A DNA stretch of 64,000 bases from Xenopus tropicalis (Eukaryota > Chordata > Amphibia > Anura > Pipidae). The position numbers were made by a program, and so were the translations under genes. Of the stretch, positions 1 to 11,855 are shown in pieces. A model generated the notes under the pieces. That model was given only the letters and a program-made list of their open reading frames with translations, did not search any database and was not told the origin of the DNA. Where the stretch lies: assembly GCF_000004195.4 (NCBI RefSeq), contig NC_030677.2:62564222-62628221 (forward strand), written 5' to 3'. How positions within the stretch are numbered: the first letter of the stretch is position 1; the number at the start of each line of letters is the position of its first letter.

Positions 1-2787
1 CCTTAAGTATTTTCAAGCACTTGGAACCTCTCTCAGGCTCTCTGGCTGAGACCTTAGCAGTTGGTGCATTGTTGTGAGAACTGAGAGTGCTTGTAAATAG
101 TAAAAAAAAAAAAAATCTGCCCACAGGTTCCGCATAGTTCTACAGTAAAATGGAGTAACGCAGGCTATTCATGTGCCAATGTGAACAGCGGGCGAATTTG
201 AAGGAGCCATCTACAGCTGCAGTGCTTTTTGCTGGAGTCTTACTGCAAGTACTGTACTGTAGGTGGTGATGGTGAACAGGTTGTCAGACTCTATGAAGCA
301 CTGTCACCGGTGCACATCGCCTTTGAACCAGTTATCGGGAGCTTAGGACTTTCACTCAAAATCTGAATGGATTCCTTCGAATAGACTGATGTTTATAGAT
401 GTTACTGACACTATGCTACAACATAAAGAATTTTTAGTCTCATCACAGTTCCCCTTTAACTATATGTTCCTAGCAGACAGCCCTTATGTATAAAAATGTA
501 TATATCACAGATTTGTTCACAATTTTGCTCTAATTTTTTTTCACAAAATATCCACTGGTGTTTTTTAATTATTATTATTATTATTGTATTTTTTTCTTAA
601 TTGATTTTTCATTTGAAAAGATAAAAAATGCATGCCAAATAAAGGCTAGTAGATAATTTAGAGATGCCCTTTTTCAATTAATCATTGGTTTTCTTCAACT
701 GCCTTTTCTCCTCCAGCTCTTTCTGTCTATTTCTTTCTCTATTAATATCTATAACCTATACATATATTCTATTTTAATTATACAATAGGTAATTTAATAC
801 ATTTATTGTAAAGCCTTGTTAGACTGACTGTCTTATATGTCTCCTAACCTGAACATTTTATTAATAGAACATGCCTTCTCTGGCATGTGGTTGTGAAAGC
901 TAAGCATTTACATTAAATTGTACAGCATATGAAATGTTGCAGTTCATTTCCCAGCAGTGTTAGTCAATAGCTATGCTTATGGAGAAGGACATGCAAGGTA
1001 AGGAAGATCTCTCTTGAACTTTCCCTTGGGAAAACTTGAAAACTGAAGGGAGGCAATTATAGACGACCTTGTACTGGTCAGTTGTTATATGCTGCTGAAT
1101 CGATAGTTAAAATAGCGGCAACATGCTGTGAAAATATTTGCCTTCACTAAATAAAGACCATGAATTTTATTGTTCGGGGTAAAGGGACAAATGCTTGGAG
1201 GTAAGAAGCGCACAAACCAACAATTACTATTATTTACCCTAATGAATCCTTGAGGGCATCAGACAGTTTTAGCTCTTCTGCAAGGTCAGTATTCGTTACT
1301 ATGATACAAAAGTATATTTGGAAAGATTTAAATAGATATTGGGGATTTTTTATTAAAACCAGAATTCAGCACCTATTCATATATACCTATATATTTATAT
1401 ATATATTTTTTCTTCTGTATCACTAACAAGCTTCTAAACCAAACAAACCAGTATAATATATAAATATTTTTACTGTTAAAATGACATTCCAGTTCAATAC
1501 ATTTTATACCATTTTCATGCACTATTAAACATATCTAGCATTGTATAAATTTTTAAACAACTTGATAAAGCACAGGAGCAAAGTCATAACATTATTTTAT
1601 GCCTGAAAAAAAGTGTAATATTTGTCTTAAAGAGTGTAATAGGTGTTAAATCAGTTTTGCAAATAGTATAATTTTTCTCTGCTTGTTTGTTGAGATTTCA
1701 ATAATTTGTGTGCACTCTTTAACATTTTTGTCTCTTTGCAAACACAATGCTCATTTCGACCCCTGGTTTAACAAGCTGATTGGTGCACAGGTTAGTAATA
1801 CACAGTACAGAATTGACAAACAGCCTGGTTTAGAAGTTTTGAGGAAAGAATGATGGGTTGAAAAAGAAAATAAACTATTTACTATATATCTCAAAACCTA
1901 TAAGAAAAAAATAATGAAACCATTTTGTCAAACAGAATCCACTGCAATTGTGATGTACAGGCCAGCCAGAAACCTGCGGGTTGGGTGGGTTTGGGCTGGC
2001 CCAGCACATCTTTAGCTGGTCACAGGCAGGTAGTTGGCTGTACTCTGCCCACTCTGCCTACAGCAGAGTTCCCTACTACAAAATGCCACCAGCTTGCTCA
2101 GTCGACTTATTTATACACTTGTGCCTGCCCTGCCCCCTCTGGTGATGTCAGGGTTGTGCTGATCAGGCACGGGTATATAAATATTAAAGGTGCTGCAGGT
2201 CATGTAGAGGTAGGGTTTTGGGTTGGGGCCAGGTGTGGTTTAGTAAAAAGCCAAACCTGCACATCAGTTTATTAGTGCCTGCACAGAGCTTGGAAATTCT
2301 AATAAGCTGAGCCCTGTGCCTGTCAGTGCACATATATATGAGGTGTTGAAGACAGAAGATCAGCTTTTCAGAAAAAACAGCCATGCGCCTTTAGCCCAAA
2401 GGACGAGTAACACTAAAAAAGGAAATTGTTTTAAATGCATATTAGTATAATTTACTGTTTGCTGCCCTGCACTAGTAAAAATGTAGAAATCGCTTCCAGA
2501 AATGGTAATATAGTTTATATAAATAAGCTGCTGTGTAGCTATGGGGTCAGACATTCACGCTTAATAGGCTAAAAAGGCAAATGTTTACACAGCAGATTAC
2601 AGATTATACAGTGGGTTTGTTCTACACAAGAAGATAAACAAAGGTCAAACGCCATTTATGGCTCTCTACAGAACTATAGAATGAAAACCTCTCATATTAA
2701 AAGGATAGCAAACCCTAAAATGCCTTTGCTAAAAATTAGGGCAATAGGACTTGAATTGAAAATGCTGTAGGGCTCCTCTGCTTAGAT
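1..2787. other. AT-rich non-coding background
   Basis: I see no supported gene. The stretch is AT-rich with short homopolymer and ATT/TA simple tracts (for example near 565-590 and 1375-1410). A GC-richer patch at about 1960-2110 has a G-rich run of TTGGGTGGG type that resembles the end of a frog MITE family; a similar patch with the opposite-strand form lies near 39900-39990. Short open frames here have no recognisable domain. Confidence 0.5.
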
Positions 2788-2795
2788 GTTCTCTG

Positions 2796-3286
2796 TAGAG
2801 ATGTAGCGAACTGTTCGCCGGCGAACTTTTGGCGATGTTCGCCATTTTGGGTTCGCCGCGGTTTTTTTTGCGCCGCATTTTTTCGCCTCGGTTTTTTCCG
2901 CCGCGTTTTTTCGCTTCGGTTTTTCGCCTTTGCGTATACATAGGAATAGCTTGCGGGGGTTTTTTTGGGCGTTATTTTTTGGCATTTTTTTTTGGCGTTA
3001 TTTTTTGGCGTTTTTTTTTTATGCGTTTTTTTAGCGTTTTTTTTACAAAGTATTTTTCAGAGAAATTTTTGCTTGATCCCCCTCCTGCATGCCACTGTCC
3101 AGGTCGTGGCACCCTTTAAACAACTTTAAAATCAGTTTTCTGGCCAGAAATGGCTTTTCTAGGTTTTAAAGTTCGCCTTCCCATTGAAGTCTATGGGGTT
3201 CGCAAAGTTCGCGAATATTCGCGAGTTTTGCCGAAAGTCTGCGAACGGGTCCGCGAACATTTTTGGCGATGTTCGCTACATCCCTA
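2796..3286. mobile_element. hAT-type MITE with 8-bp target duplication
   Basis: A 491-bp non-autonomous element. The ends are inverted: it starts TAGAGATGTAGCGAAC and ends with the complement of TAGGGATGTAGCGAAC. It is flanked by an exact 8-bp duplication GTTCTCTG at 2788-2795 and 3287-3294. An 8-bp duplication and a TAGGG-like terminus are typical of the hAT superfamily. The interior is low-complexity (TTTTTTCGCC-like runs) and has no transposase, so the short open frames inside are by-products. A second copy lies at 34420-34932. Confidence 0.88.
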
Positions 3287-3294
3287 GTTCTCTG

Positions 3295-4620
3295 GTGCAC
3301 ATCTTTTTATGGCAGTGATGCCAGCTCCATGTTGTAATGTCAGTGGATGTGCAGACATCACTTTGGCATAAAAATTTGAACTTCAAATATTGTTTCTTTC
3401 CTTGTTTTGGCGCCCAAGCTGATTTAGTGTATTCTGACTGTGCTAAAGCCTTTTATTTGGCTTTTGACTTTTGCCTGTCCCTAACTTACAAATCTTTGTT
3501 GCCTTCCACTGACCCTTTGCTTGACTTCTACCTTGCCTTTGCCTGATCCCTTTGGTACCGCGTATTTCGATTAACCTTGGCCATGTGTAGGATCCCTGTC
3601 AACTCCGCCATAGAAAGTTCCGAGGCCCCAAAAGGGCATCGGTAAAAACTGGGGTCGGTAGAGCTCTTCTGCAACATCTAAGAGGTTAGTTCTGACAGTT
3701 TATGAGTTTCTCTACGTTACAGTTCAAAAAAATGCATTCTGCCTGTATTCTTTTTTTTTAATTAAAGAAATCCACAAACCACTTCCTTTGAGAAGTTTGT
3801 TTTCATGGGTTTGTCATGTGGACAGGTAATTAGTTTTAGCAGATCCTCAATTGCTCTGCAGGATCAGGAAGTGACAAACTGGTTCATATTTTTGTTTAGT
3901 GTCAAAAATAACAAAAAATGCAGATTTCTTAATTAAAACAAAAGCAAAAGGTATGTTCAGCAAAAGACATATTGTTTGACCTCATGTTGAAAAGGGGTAT
4001 ATAATGTCATCTTTATTAAGATTTAATAGACCACAAATGAATCCACACCAGATGCAGTGTAACAGTCAGTGTGTTAACAGAATAATCAAAGCAGATATAA
4101 AACACTACTGTTCGCTTATGGTAAATAAGCTTTTCTGTTTACCACAAATATTTCACCTGGGATGAGACTAAATTCCCCAGGTATGAACCCTCGCTTGATA
4201 TGGAGGCCAGGTAGTTATGTGATGTATCTCTCAATAAATGGGCGCCAGTGGTTCTTAACATTGAAACCATGAACTGTTTATTTACACAGCAATTTAGGAG
4301 TAATTACAGCACAGTATAGGTAGGAAGTAGCATCTCACAGAAGAGGCAGTACTCATGACAAATGGTCACAATAACTTTCTCCCTGCATGGCACAATGGGT
4401 TACCCCCAGCTTTCAGGTTATATGCTTTCAATGGAACCCAGGCGATCAACTATCTAAACCCTAGGTCTATACACTGGTAACCCTGCTCTGGGCAGTGTAA
4501 TACACGGGATAATAATCCCACTGCAAATCCTTGTTGGAGCCAGAAGCTGCTTACTAGCTAGCCCTGCCTGTCTATCACACTGGAGTTTTAGGAAGGTAAA
4601 GCTTTGAAGTGCACATGCGA
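3295..4620. other. Non-coding, possible old LTR fragments
   Basis: No gene is supported. Two parts look repeat-derived. About 3480-3690 is pyrimidine-rich followed by a GC-rich block, as in frog gypsy LTR ends. About 4150-4620 has a minus-strand polyadenylation-like signal (complement at 4270-4285) and ends abruptly at the MITE near 4625. I could not find matching termini or a target duplication for either, so both remain unassigned. Confidence 0.3.
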
Positions 4621-4624
4621 CTAA

Positions 4625-4880
4625 AGCCAAAGGCAAATTCCTAAGGACGGTGCCAAGTTTTTGTCACCTACGTCTTTTTTGGTGCGACTATGGTCATTTT
4701 GACGTGGCCACACACCAATTTTGACACAACTGTGCCCATTTTTTAATGCAACCTTTTTTGACGCACAACAAATTTTTCCACTGCGAACTTTCACAGAAGT
4801 TTCACAAAACAATTCGCCAATGGCGAAATGTGGAAATTCACTGCAAATCCATGCCTGGCAAAAAAATTCGCTCATCGCTA
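4625..4880. mobile_element. hAT-like MITE fragment (TAGCGATGAGCGAA family)
   Basis: The right end reads ATTCGCTCATCGCTA, the inverted terminus of a family repeated at 10038, 41204, 46354, 58105 and 59859. The interior has the family core (complement of CAGGCATGGATTTGC). The left terminus is not recognisable, so the left boundary is approximate and the copy is probably truncated. Confidence 0.65.
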
Positions 4881-5207
4881 TTTAAATGTCCTTTAAACAC
4901 ATATCATTTCATTAACTAGAGAATACCATTATTTAGTGTGGAGGGATTTACATCTGTGTAGTATATAGGGACAGGTGCTTTAGATGCCATGATTTAAGGT
5001 AAGGACATTTGTTTACAATCTGGTAAGTTGAGTGAGAGGTGCAAAAGAGGAAAGTCTGCATGTCCATCCAGTGGTCTTTAATGTCCTTACATATATTTAA
5101 AACTTGTGACCAAAATGGTTTGATTAAGGACCACATTATCCATTATCCAGTATCAATTCATTTCATTCAAGGGTGTGCATTTCATTCTGGTGTTCTGTAC
5201 CAATGAG

Positions 5208-5348
5208 GACATCATATAAGATAATGGAGGACACCTGACACTGCAGGGCTTTGCTGCAATTAGTGTTTATTAGTGTGCTCCACTCTTGTCTACATGCAAT
5301 TAGTGCTACAACTGGAGCACAGGAGTGATAGCCTGCTTGAATGAGGTA
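5208..5348. repeat. Fold-back repeat fragment related to 50360-50612
   Basis: The block starting GACATCATATAAGATAATGG and running through GGGCTTTGCTGCAATTAGTG is nearly the same as one arm of the fold-back element at 50423-50610. Its last part is the reverse complement of the sequence at about 50360-50420. This copy holds one arm only. The family is probably the terminal repeat of a Penelope-like element (see the 50423 entry). Confidence 0.6.
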
Positions 5349-7001
5349 TACTAATTACTAATTGAGCACCTGACTGTAATAAAAATATTTTCCCATTCTT
5401 ATTTCTGTAGTGAGATATTTAGTTCTTGTTTGCATTCCATAGTACATGTAGGTGTTGATTTCTCTACTTTTCTTCAGAGAACTGGATAGACCGTATGGTA
5501 TGTGTTGGTGGGTAGCAATTGTTCAAACATTGTTAAGTCTCTAGTGGCCATATCTCTCTAAGATATTTAAGCTTGCCTTAGAAAGAATTCTGTTGACTTT
5601 GATCTGTGCTCTAGAGCTTTTATATAAGACCATACTTTTTTGGAAATGTTTGGGCCCATATTCCCAGCTTGATATGCATATTATAATAAATATAGTCAAG
5701 ATTCATCCATAAAGCAGACATTTTTATGATTGCTCAAGCCACCGGTTACTGAAACCATGCTGGAGTTCGGAATTCCCATGTGGTTTCAGTAACCAATTAC
5801 ACAAACCCGAAGGTTTGAGAAATCAAAAATCAGCTCCTTCATGTGTATAACTGGATACAAATGTCATCTCTAATGTAACATTACACAGCACTCATTATTG
5901 TGTTGTTAAAGGTTAAGAGCATTTACACAAAACTAAAAATTATTTTATTATATTCCTTATTATTAACTTATATAAATACGTATTACATTATTAACTGATA
6001 TAGTTATTATATTTTATATTATAATATTTTGTACATGAATACATAAAGCTCTAGAACATTATATTGCCAGCATTTTCTTAGATACAGTATTTTTTTTTTG
6101 TATGACAGCATTAGATCAATCTAATGTCAAGTGAGAGAAGCATCCAAATGGCATAAATACTAAAAATGACAATAATGATATGAAAGAGAAAACAAGTATT
6201 GAATTTTTCAGGCTGTGCCATAGTTCTACAAAAAGTAAATACACCAGTTTGTGGTTCATTCAAAATCAACAAACAGAGAACATTGTATCTAAATCTATTT
6301 ATTGTCTGTTACTGTCCGCATGTGCTTTATATCACTGAATGGCCACCCAAGTACAGGGATAATACATATAATAGTACTTCTAGAGCACTGATCATTAAAC
6401 ATGCAGCAACTATTTATGCAAGCTGTTTATTCAGCCCATAAAAACACTCCCTGTGCAGATATCACTGCGTGTCATTTCAGATGGTCTTACAATAATTTAC
6501 TGATACGATATTTTGAGCTCATACCACTCATGAAGCTTCCACTAAAGGTTTTGTTTATACAAAGTATATTTCCTAAAAATACACAATGCGATTGCTATTT
6601 CTATAAATACTGGTATATATTAACCTTAATATTTACTGCGGGATTATTCTGTCTAAAATATATCACTCATTTTTGTCAGTTTTTTTGACAAAAAATTTGA
6701 TGGCACACATATGTATCAAAAGCTAAATGATAATTGGCAGCAATTTATTAAAAATATGGGGCACTGAAAAATAGACACTTATTTGAATGCACTATAAATT
6801 TTAATGGTTTAACATACAATACAGCCCCCTTATTTTAGTTCTATGTGTTTTCCTCAAACACATAGACAACAAATATTGGGAAAAAATCTCTGTTTCAGGG
6901 GATCTCCCATGTGGTAATAGAGGCACCATTTGAGTAGAAGGGCTCCAGCAAGTGTATTGAGAAAAACATATGCAGGTTTACGATCTGTGATCCAGACTGC
7001 G
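5349..7001. other. AT-rich non-coding background
   Basis: I see no gene or complete repeat. A 15-bp inverted pair around GGTTACTGAAACC at 5742-5800 makes a short hairpin. The open frames of 80-95 codons near 6200-6690 have no domain and a composition like the surrounding AT-rich DNA. Confidence 0.5.
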
Positions 7002-7293
7002 TGGAAACTGGGTCTCCTGGATAAGAGATCATTCCATAATTTGGATCAACATGCCTTAAAAGTCTACTAAAATAATTTAGACATTAAATAAACCCAACAG
7101 GATTGTTTTCCCGCCAATATAGGTTCATGCTTTTTAGTTACCATCAACTACAAGGTATTTTTTTCTTTTTTATTACAGAGAAAAAGAAAATGTTACAAAA
7201 TATTTGAATAATTATAACAGACTCTATTAAAGATGGCCTTCCTGTAAGTTGGAGCTTTTCTGCATAGCAGGTACCCAGATAAGGGATTCCATA
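7002..7293. mobile_element. MITE copy, right part (TTATCCGGAA family)
   Basis: The block runs from CTCCTGGATAAGAGATCATTCC to CCCAGATAAGGGATTCCATAC. It belongs to a family whose termini read CAGGTATGGGATCCCTTATCCGGAA; other copies or halves lie at 7534, 42947, 58986 and 60774. Only the central and right portions are present here. No transposase is encoded. Confidence 0.65.
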
Positions 7294-7533
7294 CTTTTAT
7301 TGCAATACCATACCTTAGGAGAGTTATGATAATAAAGTGTGCATTGTACAATATGTTTTAAATAAAAAGTCTAATAACATGCCAGCCCAATGAGAGCTTC
7401 CCTTCCTTGTGATAATACTTATGAAGAGAATCTATTTGGTGTTTGTATTAGGTAAATCATCTAAGGAGGAGCAGAAAATTGGTAGAGGTGTGACTGATCC
7501 CATTGTAACTCATATAAGAACCCAGTTCCCAAT

Positions 7534-7620
7534 ACAGGTATGGGATCCCTTATCTGGAAACCTGTTATGCAGAAAGTTCTGAATTACGGAAAGTCCATCT
7601 CCCATAGACTCCATTATAAG
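7534..7620. mobile_element. MITE left-end fragment (TTATCCGGAA family)
   Basis: Starts ACAGGTATGGGATCCCTTATC and continues as the left half of the same family found complete at 58986-59212. It stops at the LTR-like block that begins near 7628, so it was probably broken by that insertion or by a deletion. Confidence 0.65.
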
Positions 7621-7627
7621 CACCACA

Positions 7628-8460
7628 TGTGACATCACATTTTTTCCTTAAAACATGTTTATTTGAGGCAAACTCCTCCAAACATAAACATAACAGTCAG
7701 TTTATAAACAGTTCATCAAACATGGTTATGAATTTTCCCTGCTTCAGGGCTCTCACATTCCAGGGTAACTTTCATACTGGAACCTTTTTCCCAGGGCTTC
7801 TCACTCTCACCAATGGCCTTCACACATCAACGGTGACTCTCACACACTCTGGGCTACTCACTCAGCCCTGCTGTCTCTCCCCTCCTGGGATACCAGCTCA
7901 CCAGCTTCTGGCTCACTTTGGCTTCTCACCAAACCTCAAAGCTCTGGCACTCAAACACTTGGTCACAGCTCCCTCTGCTCCTTGCACCCCCAGCCTTCTG
8001 GGAGTTCCTCACACAGTCAGGCAGCCTTCCTGCCCTGTGCCCTGCTATGAGAGACCTTTCTCCGGGACTCCTCACTTGTCTGGATGACTCCTCACTTGGT
8101 TGCTGCTCCCTCTGCTCCTTGCAGTGGCAAGTGGCACCCCAGCCCCTCTGGAAGTTCCTAACATAGGCAGGCAGCCTTCCTGCCCTGTGCCCTGTTCTGA
8201 GAGTGAACCCTTCTGAGTCCCCAACCTTAATCACCAATCACCTCCCTTCTGTGTAATCCCACAGCTCTTCTCACCAGCAGCCTAATGAGGCAGCAACTTA
8301 CAGCTGGCCAAATCAAAATGCTAAACTGAAGTATGGAATGGAGGACCTAAGGTACTCACCCACCATTTACTCCAGGACTTACCTATCTGGCTTTTCCTAA
8401 TCTGCTTGCATGAATACAGCATTAGCTGCCACTAAACCAGGTATTTTCCCTGGTGCTACA
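7628..8460 (-). repeat. LTR-like block, possible solo LTR
   Basis: The block starts TGTGACATCAC and ends GGTGCTACA, so it has TG/CA ends of LTR type, and on the minus strand AATAAA lies near its 3' end (complement at about 7657-7663). It is pyrimidine-rich and holds an internal direct repeat: the segment from CTCCCTCTGCTCCTTGCA at about 7970-8065 recurs at about 8107-8205. No clean target duplication flanks the TG/CA boundaries; ACATGT occurs at both edges but is a palindrome. The 152-codon open frame inside looks accidental. Confidence 0.4.
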
Positions 8461-8650
8461 TGTATCCCACCTTTAACAATACCCCCAACAGTGTTCTTAT
8501 GCTTGTTTCTCTCACATATCTTATAATGAGTAAAATTTATCTTGGTTAATATGTATATTATTATTATAATATGTGTTTTTCTTTTGCTTATGCCTCACAA
8601 GGAATTCCCAGGGAACTCATAACACAAGAAACATATTTGCTGGACCTCTT

Positions 8651-8850
8651 GAGGTGGCCATACACGGCAGATTTCATCTGCCAATTCGGAAGCTTTTCTG
8701 CCCATGTATGTTCACCCCCGAAAGGCTTACCTGACCAATATCTGGCCTAAAATAGGCCAGGTTTCTATCGGGCAGGTTTGATTTTCCGTTCGTTGATGCA
8801 GTCAGTTGGTGCCTATGCCCCCTGTAATCATTCATTCCTAAGGTAAGGCA
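8651..8850. mobile_element. Palindromic MITE fragment
   Basis: GGTGGCCATACACGGCAGATTT followed by CTGCCAATTCGG, CTTTTCTGCCCATGTATG and AATATCTGGCCTAAAATAGGCCAG gives nested hairpins of a type common in frog DNA. Full termini and a target duplication were not found. Confidence 0.45.
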
Positions 8851-9365
8851 ACAACTTGCTCAACCCATAACATTTCAAGAATCAGAAATGGCTCACATCT
8901 CATTTTTATGCTTAAATTACTCCCCTGTCTTTCTTAGTTATGACATCAAGACCAATTCTAAAATCATAGCTACTGTACTCTACAACAATTAACCATACCA
9001 AATAAAACCCAACCAGGCCGAATTTGTTTGTACCTAATAAAAAATAAAATGGAACTTGTAAATGTCGCCCACTCTCTTTACTCATTTTTATTTTTTATAT
9101 GGAACCATTAGCACAAAAAATGAATGATGAGAAATGTAAATAGTCAGTTATAACCACTGAAAACGAATATGCAAATAATTCCATATCTGTAGTGCTATCG
9201 TGCAGTATAGTCAGACTGGGTGCCATGAGTACTTAAATGAAATAATTCAGCATTATTATCTGTACCATGTATCAGTAATTAGGTCTTGAAAAAATATCAG
9301 TTAATATCAGATCTACACAAATCCCGGCCACATATGCACAGCATGTGACATAGGGTGGTATTCTG
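8851..9365. other. Non-coding background
   Basis: No gene or recognisable repeat seen. Confidence 0.45.
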
Positions 9366-9600
9366 TAGTTATGAGCAAATGTTTTTCGCCAGGCATGGAT
9401 TCGCAGGCATGGTGAATTGTTTGGTGAAACTTCAGAAAAATTTCACCATGAAAATTTGTGGTTGTGTCCAACCACAAAAAAAGGCGTGGCCATGTAAAAA
9501 AAGGCGTGTCTGCATTAAAAAAAGGGATGCCCATTTTTCTCTGCAGCAATTGTTTTTAGCAACTTTACAGGACAAAAAGCAATTGTTGTGCAACTAACTA
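9366..9600. mobile_element. hAT-like MITE, left end only
   Basis: Starts TAGTTATGAGCAAATG and carries the family core GCCAGGCATGGATTCGC. The right terminus with the TCATCACTA ending is missing, so the copy is truncated and its right limit is approximate. Confidence 0.6.
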
Positions 9601-10037
9601 TTATTAGCAAACACAGAGACATACAATTATCACCACACCATCCAAATTTCCAGGCGATTCTATATCCAAGTATAAAAACTATGTATGAGGCTAATATTTC
9701 TTAATTTAATCAGTAACCTTTTGTACAGTAATTTATCATATGCTTTAGCAAAATCCAAGTAAATCACATCTTCTGATCACCGCTTAAAAACAAGCCAAAA
9801 TCTGATAAGACATATCCGTAACTGGAAGTGACATCCAGCTTAGTGAAAAGACTTGTTTGCCAGGGTCAGTGACCTTAGTTTAAATGTCAAACAAAAGGGC
9901 CAGAAATCAAGTTATATGATTTAATAAGAAAATGTGAATTGTCTAATAATACCTCTCTATACATCATAGAAAAACTTAATTTTAAGGTAAATGCCTAAGA
10001 GAATTGGTACACACTAAAATGCAGGATGTAATGAAAA

Positions 10038-10564
10038 TAGTGATAGGCGAAATGTTTCGCCAGGCATGGATTCGCGGCGAATTCGCCGCGGAAAAATTCG
10101 CCGCACATCCAAAAATTGTCGCCGGCGTCAAAAAAGAATTGTCGCGGGCGTCAAAAGAATAGGCGCGTGTCAAAAGAATAGCCGAGCGACGAAACAATAG
10201 CCGCGTGCGACAAAACAATAGCCGCGTGCGACAAAACAATAGCCGCGTGCGACAAAACAATAGCCGCGCGACGAAATAATAGCCGCGGGCGACGAAACAA
10301 TAGCCGCGCGACAAAATAATAGCCGCGTGCGACGAAACAATAGCCACGCGACAAAATAATAGCCGCGGACGACGAAACAATAGCCGCGCGACACGAAACA
10401 ATAGCCATGCGACAAAATAATAGCTGCGGGCGACGAAACAATAGCCGCGCGACAAAATAATAGCCGGGGGCGACAAATTTTTTTTGTCGCACGACATTTT
10501 CGCCGTTTCGCGAATTTTTCGCCGTTTCGCAGATCTTTTCACGGAACAGATTCGCTCATCACTA
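10038..10564. mobile_element. hAT-type MITE with internal minisatellite
   Basis: A 527-bp element. It starts TAGTGATAGGCGAAATG and ends CAGATTCGCTCATCACTA, and is flanked by an exact 8-bp duplication AATGAAAA at 10030-10037 and 10565-10572. The outer parts are the usual family sequence (GCCAGGCATGGATTCGCGG at the left, GCCGTTTCGC repeats at the right). The middle has been replaced or expanded by a short tandem repeat. It encodes no transposase. Confidence 0.9.
10155..10475. repeat. 21/19-bp GC-rich minisatellite
   Basis: About 16 head-to-tail units of AATAGCCGCGTGCGACAAAAC and variants. The first units are 21 bp with the CGCGTGCGACAAAAC form; later ones alternate 21-bp (GACGAAACAATAGCCGCG) and about 19-bp (CGCGACAAAATAATAGC) forms, giving a roughly 40-bp higher-order period. 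Because 21 is a multiple of three, all minus-strand frames stay open for 80-220 codons as seven-residue repeats. These frames are an effect of the period, not evidence for a protein. Confidence 0.85.
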
Positions 10565-10680
10565 AATGAAAACATTAGTACATTTTCATTTGTATTAAAC
10601 ATTAGATATTCCTGACAGGCACTACAGATGGGAAGAAAGTAAATCATTGGTAAGTGAGGTGCATTTTATCTGTACATTAA

Positions 10681-10922
10681 GGGGTGTATTTATCATGCTG
10701 TGTAAAACTAATTTGCTAAAAAAACGGAGTAAAAAGCTGTGTAAAATAAAGATCGCCGTCTGAACTCCGGATATTACACCGGATATTACGCCGTTATTTT
10801 ACATAAGTTCCGGTGGAAGAAAAAATGCGTAAAAAAATTACGCCAATTTTACGCCGGCAAAGCCTGGCGATGTGTGGCAAATTTTCTCGACGTTTTTTAG
10901 ATAGCATAATAAATATGCCTCA
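10681..10922. mobile_element. MITE with TATTTATCATGCT terminal inverted repeats
   Basis: The left end GGGGTGTATTTATCATGCTG matches the complement of the right end AGCATAATAAATATGCCTC. The interior has paired GTAAAA and TTACGCC blocks in both orientations, so the element folds back over most of its length. Exact boundaries and the target duplication are uncertain. Confidence 0.6.
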
Positions 10923-11160
10923 TAGTGACACCAAGGGGCAGAGAATTCGAATTTGTGTAGTTTAAGGTTTTTTTCTACGACGACAACTCACAAATGAAAA
11001 AAGCAGGTATGTTTCCTTATTTTTTAACTGCAACAACAACAAAAACGCATATGCCAAAATGCATTAACCTTTTTAGTGCCATAGGACGTAGATTCTAGGT
11101 CCTGGGTAGCAAAGGACCAAAGTGCCACAGGACGTAGAATCTACGTCCTACAGCACTATC

Positions 11161-11212
11161 AGGTTTACAAGCGCTGCGCTCGCTTTTAAAGCAGCGCAGC
11201 GCTTGTAAACCC
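11161..11212. repeat. Hairpin in transposon left end
   Basis: GGTTTACAAGCGCTGCGCT is followed a few bases later by its reverse complement AGCGCAGCGCTTGTAAACC, giving a stem of about 19 bp. It sits just inside the left terminus of the TTAA element, after paired GTAGATTCTA/GTAGAATCTA motifs, where transposase-binding subterminal repeats would be expected. Confidence 0.7.
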
Positions 11213-11299
11213 TTCACAACCCCCTAGGCAACGAGCATAAGCGGTCATACTCACCGATCCGGTCCCACGATCGTGTCGCCAGCCAATGACAGCAGTGGA

Positions 11300-11465
11300 C
11301 ACGCGATGATGACGTGTCCACTGCTGTCCCTTTAAATAGCGCCGCCTACTGTCGGCTCCTCATTCCTGCTGCGCACTTCGGACCTGATGGAGCTCCCCTG
11401 CTGCCTTCCTGCTGCCTTCCTGCCAGATTGGTCGCCCCTGATCGCCTGCCTGCCTTGGGTAAGCT
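11300..11465 (+). promoter_or_regulatory. Possible promoter and first-exon remnant of the transposon
   Basis: GC-rich DNA holding CAGTGGACACG...CGTGTCCACTG (a short palindrome), then CTTTAAATAG about 11331 as a TATA-like site, then an open stretch (from 11314) that reaches CCTTGGGTAAGC near 11456, a good splice-donor match. After this the sequence turns abruptly into pyrimidine-rich, intron-like DNA. This would suit the 5' end of a lost transposase gene. It is inference from composition and motifs only. Confidence 0.3.
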
Positions 11466-11855
11466 GAACTACAACTCTCTACCACTGTTTATTTTGCTTA
11501 TTTCTATCTCAACTGTCTAAAATTTTTTTTTTTTTCAATTTTTTCTTCTATCTTTGTCATTATTACACTTTTGCACACATACACACTTATTTACAACTTT
11601 CCCAAGCACACACAGACACTTACACACACACTTACACTTTTTTTTTTTTTTTTCTATCTTTCTTTTCTTTTCTTTCTTTCTTTGCTTTCTTTGGCAGTCT
11701 TTTTTTTTACTAAAACTTTATTTCTGATCTTGCTCTATAATTATCTGATTTATTTGGTTGCATTTTAGTGTTTTTTTGGCATTTTAATAATTGATTTCTG
11801 TTTTTTTATTATTGTATTGTATTGTAACTTTTTTTATTGCTATTGGGTGCTGAAT

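Noticed and set aside
2782..3119. Lys/Arg-rich and Phe/Arg-rich frames on both strands
   Set aside because: They translate the TTTTTTCGCC low-complexity interior of the MITE at 2796-3286; the same happens in the copy at 34420.
7629..8087. A 152-codon frame that could be a gene
   Set aside because: Ser/Pro/Leu/His-rich translation of a pyrimidine-rich LTR-like block with internal direct repeats; no domain, promoter or splice context.
9982..10647. A 221-codon minus-strand frame of Arg/Leu/Phe-rich seven-residue repeats, with companion frames in other phases
   Set aside because: It is the 21-bp minisatellite read in frame; a 21-bp period keeps several frames open at once, and the array lies in a MITE.
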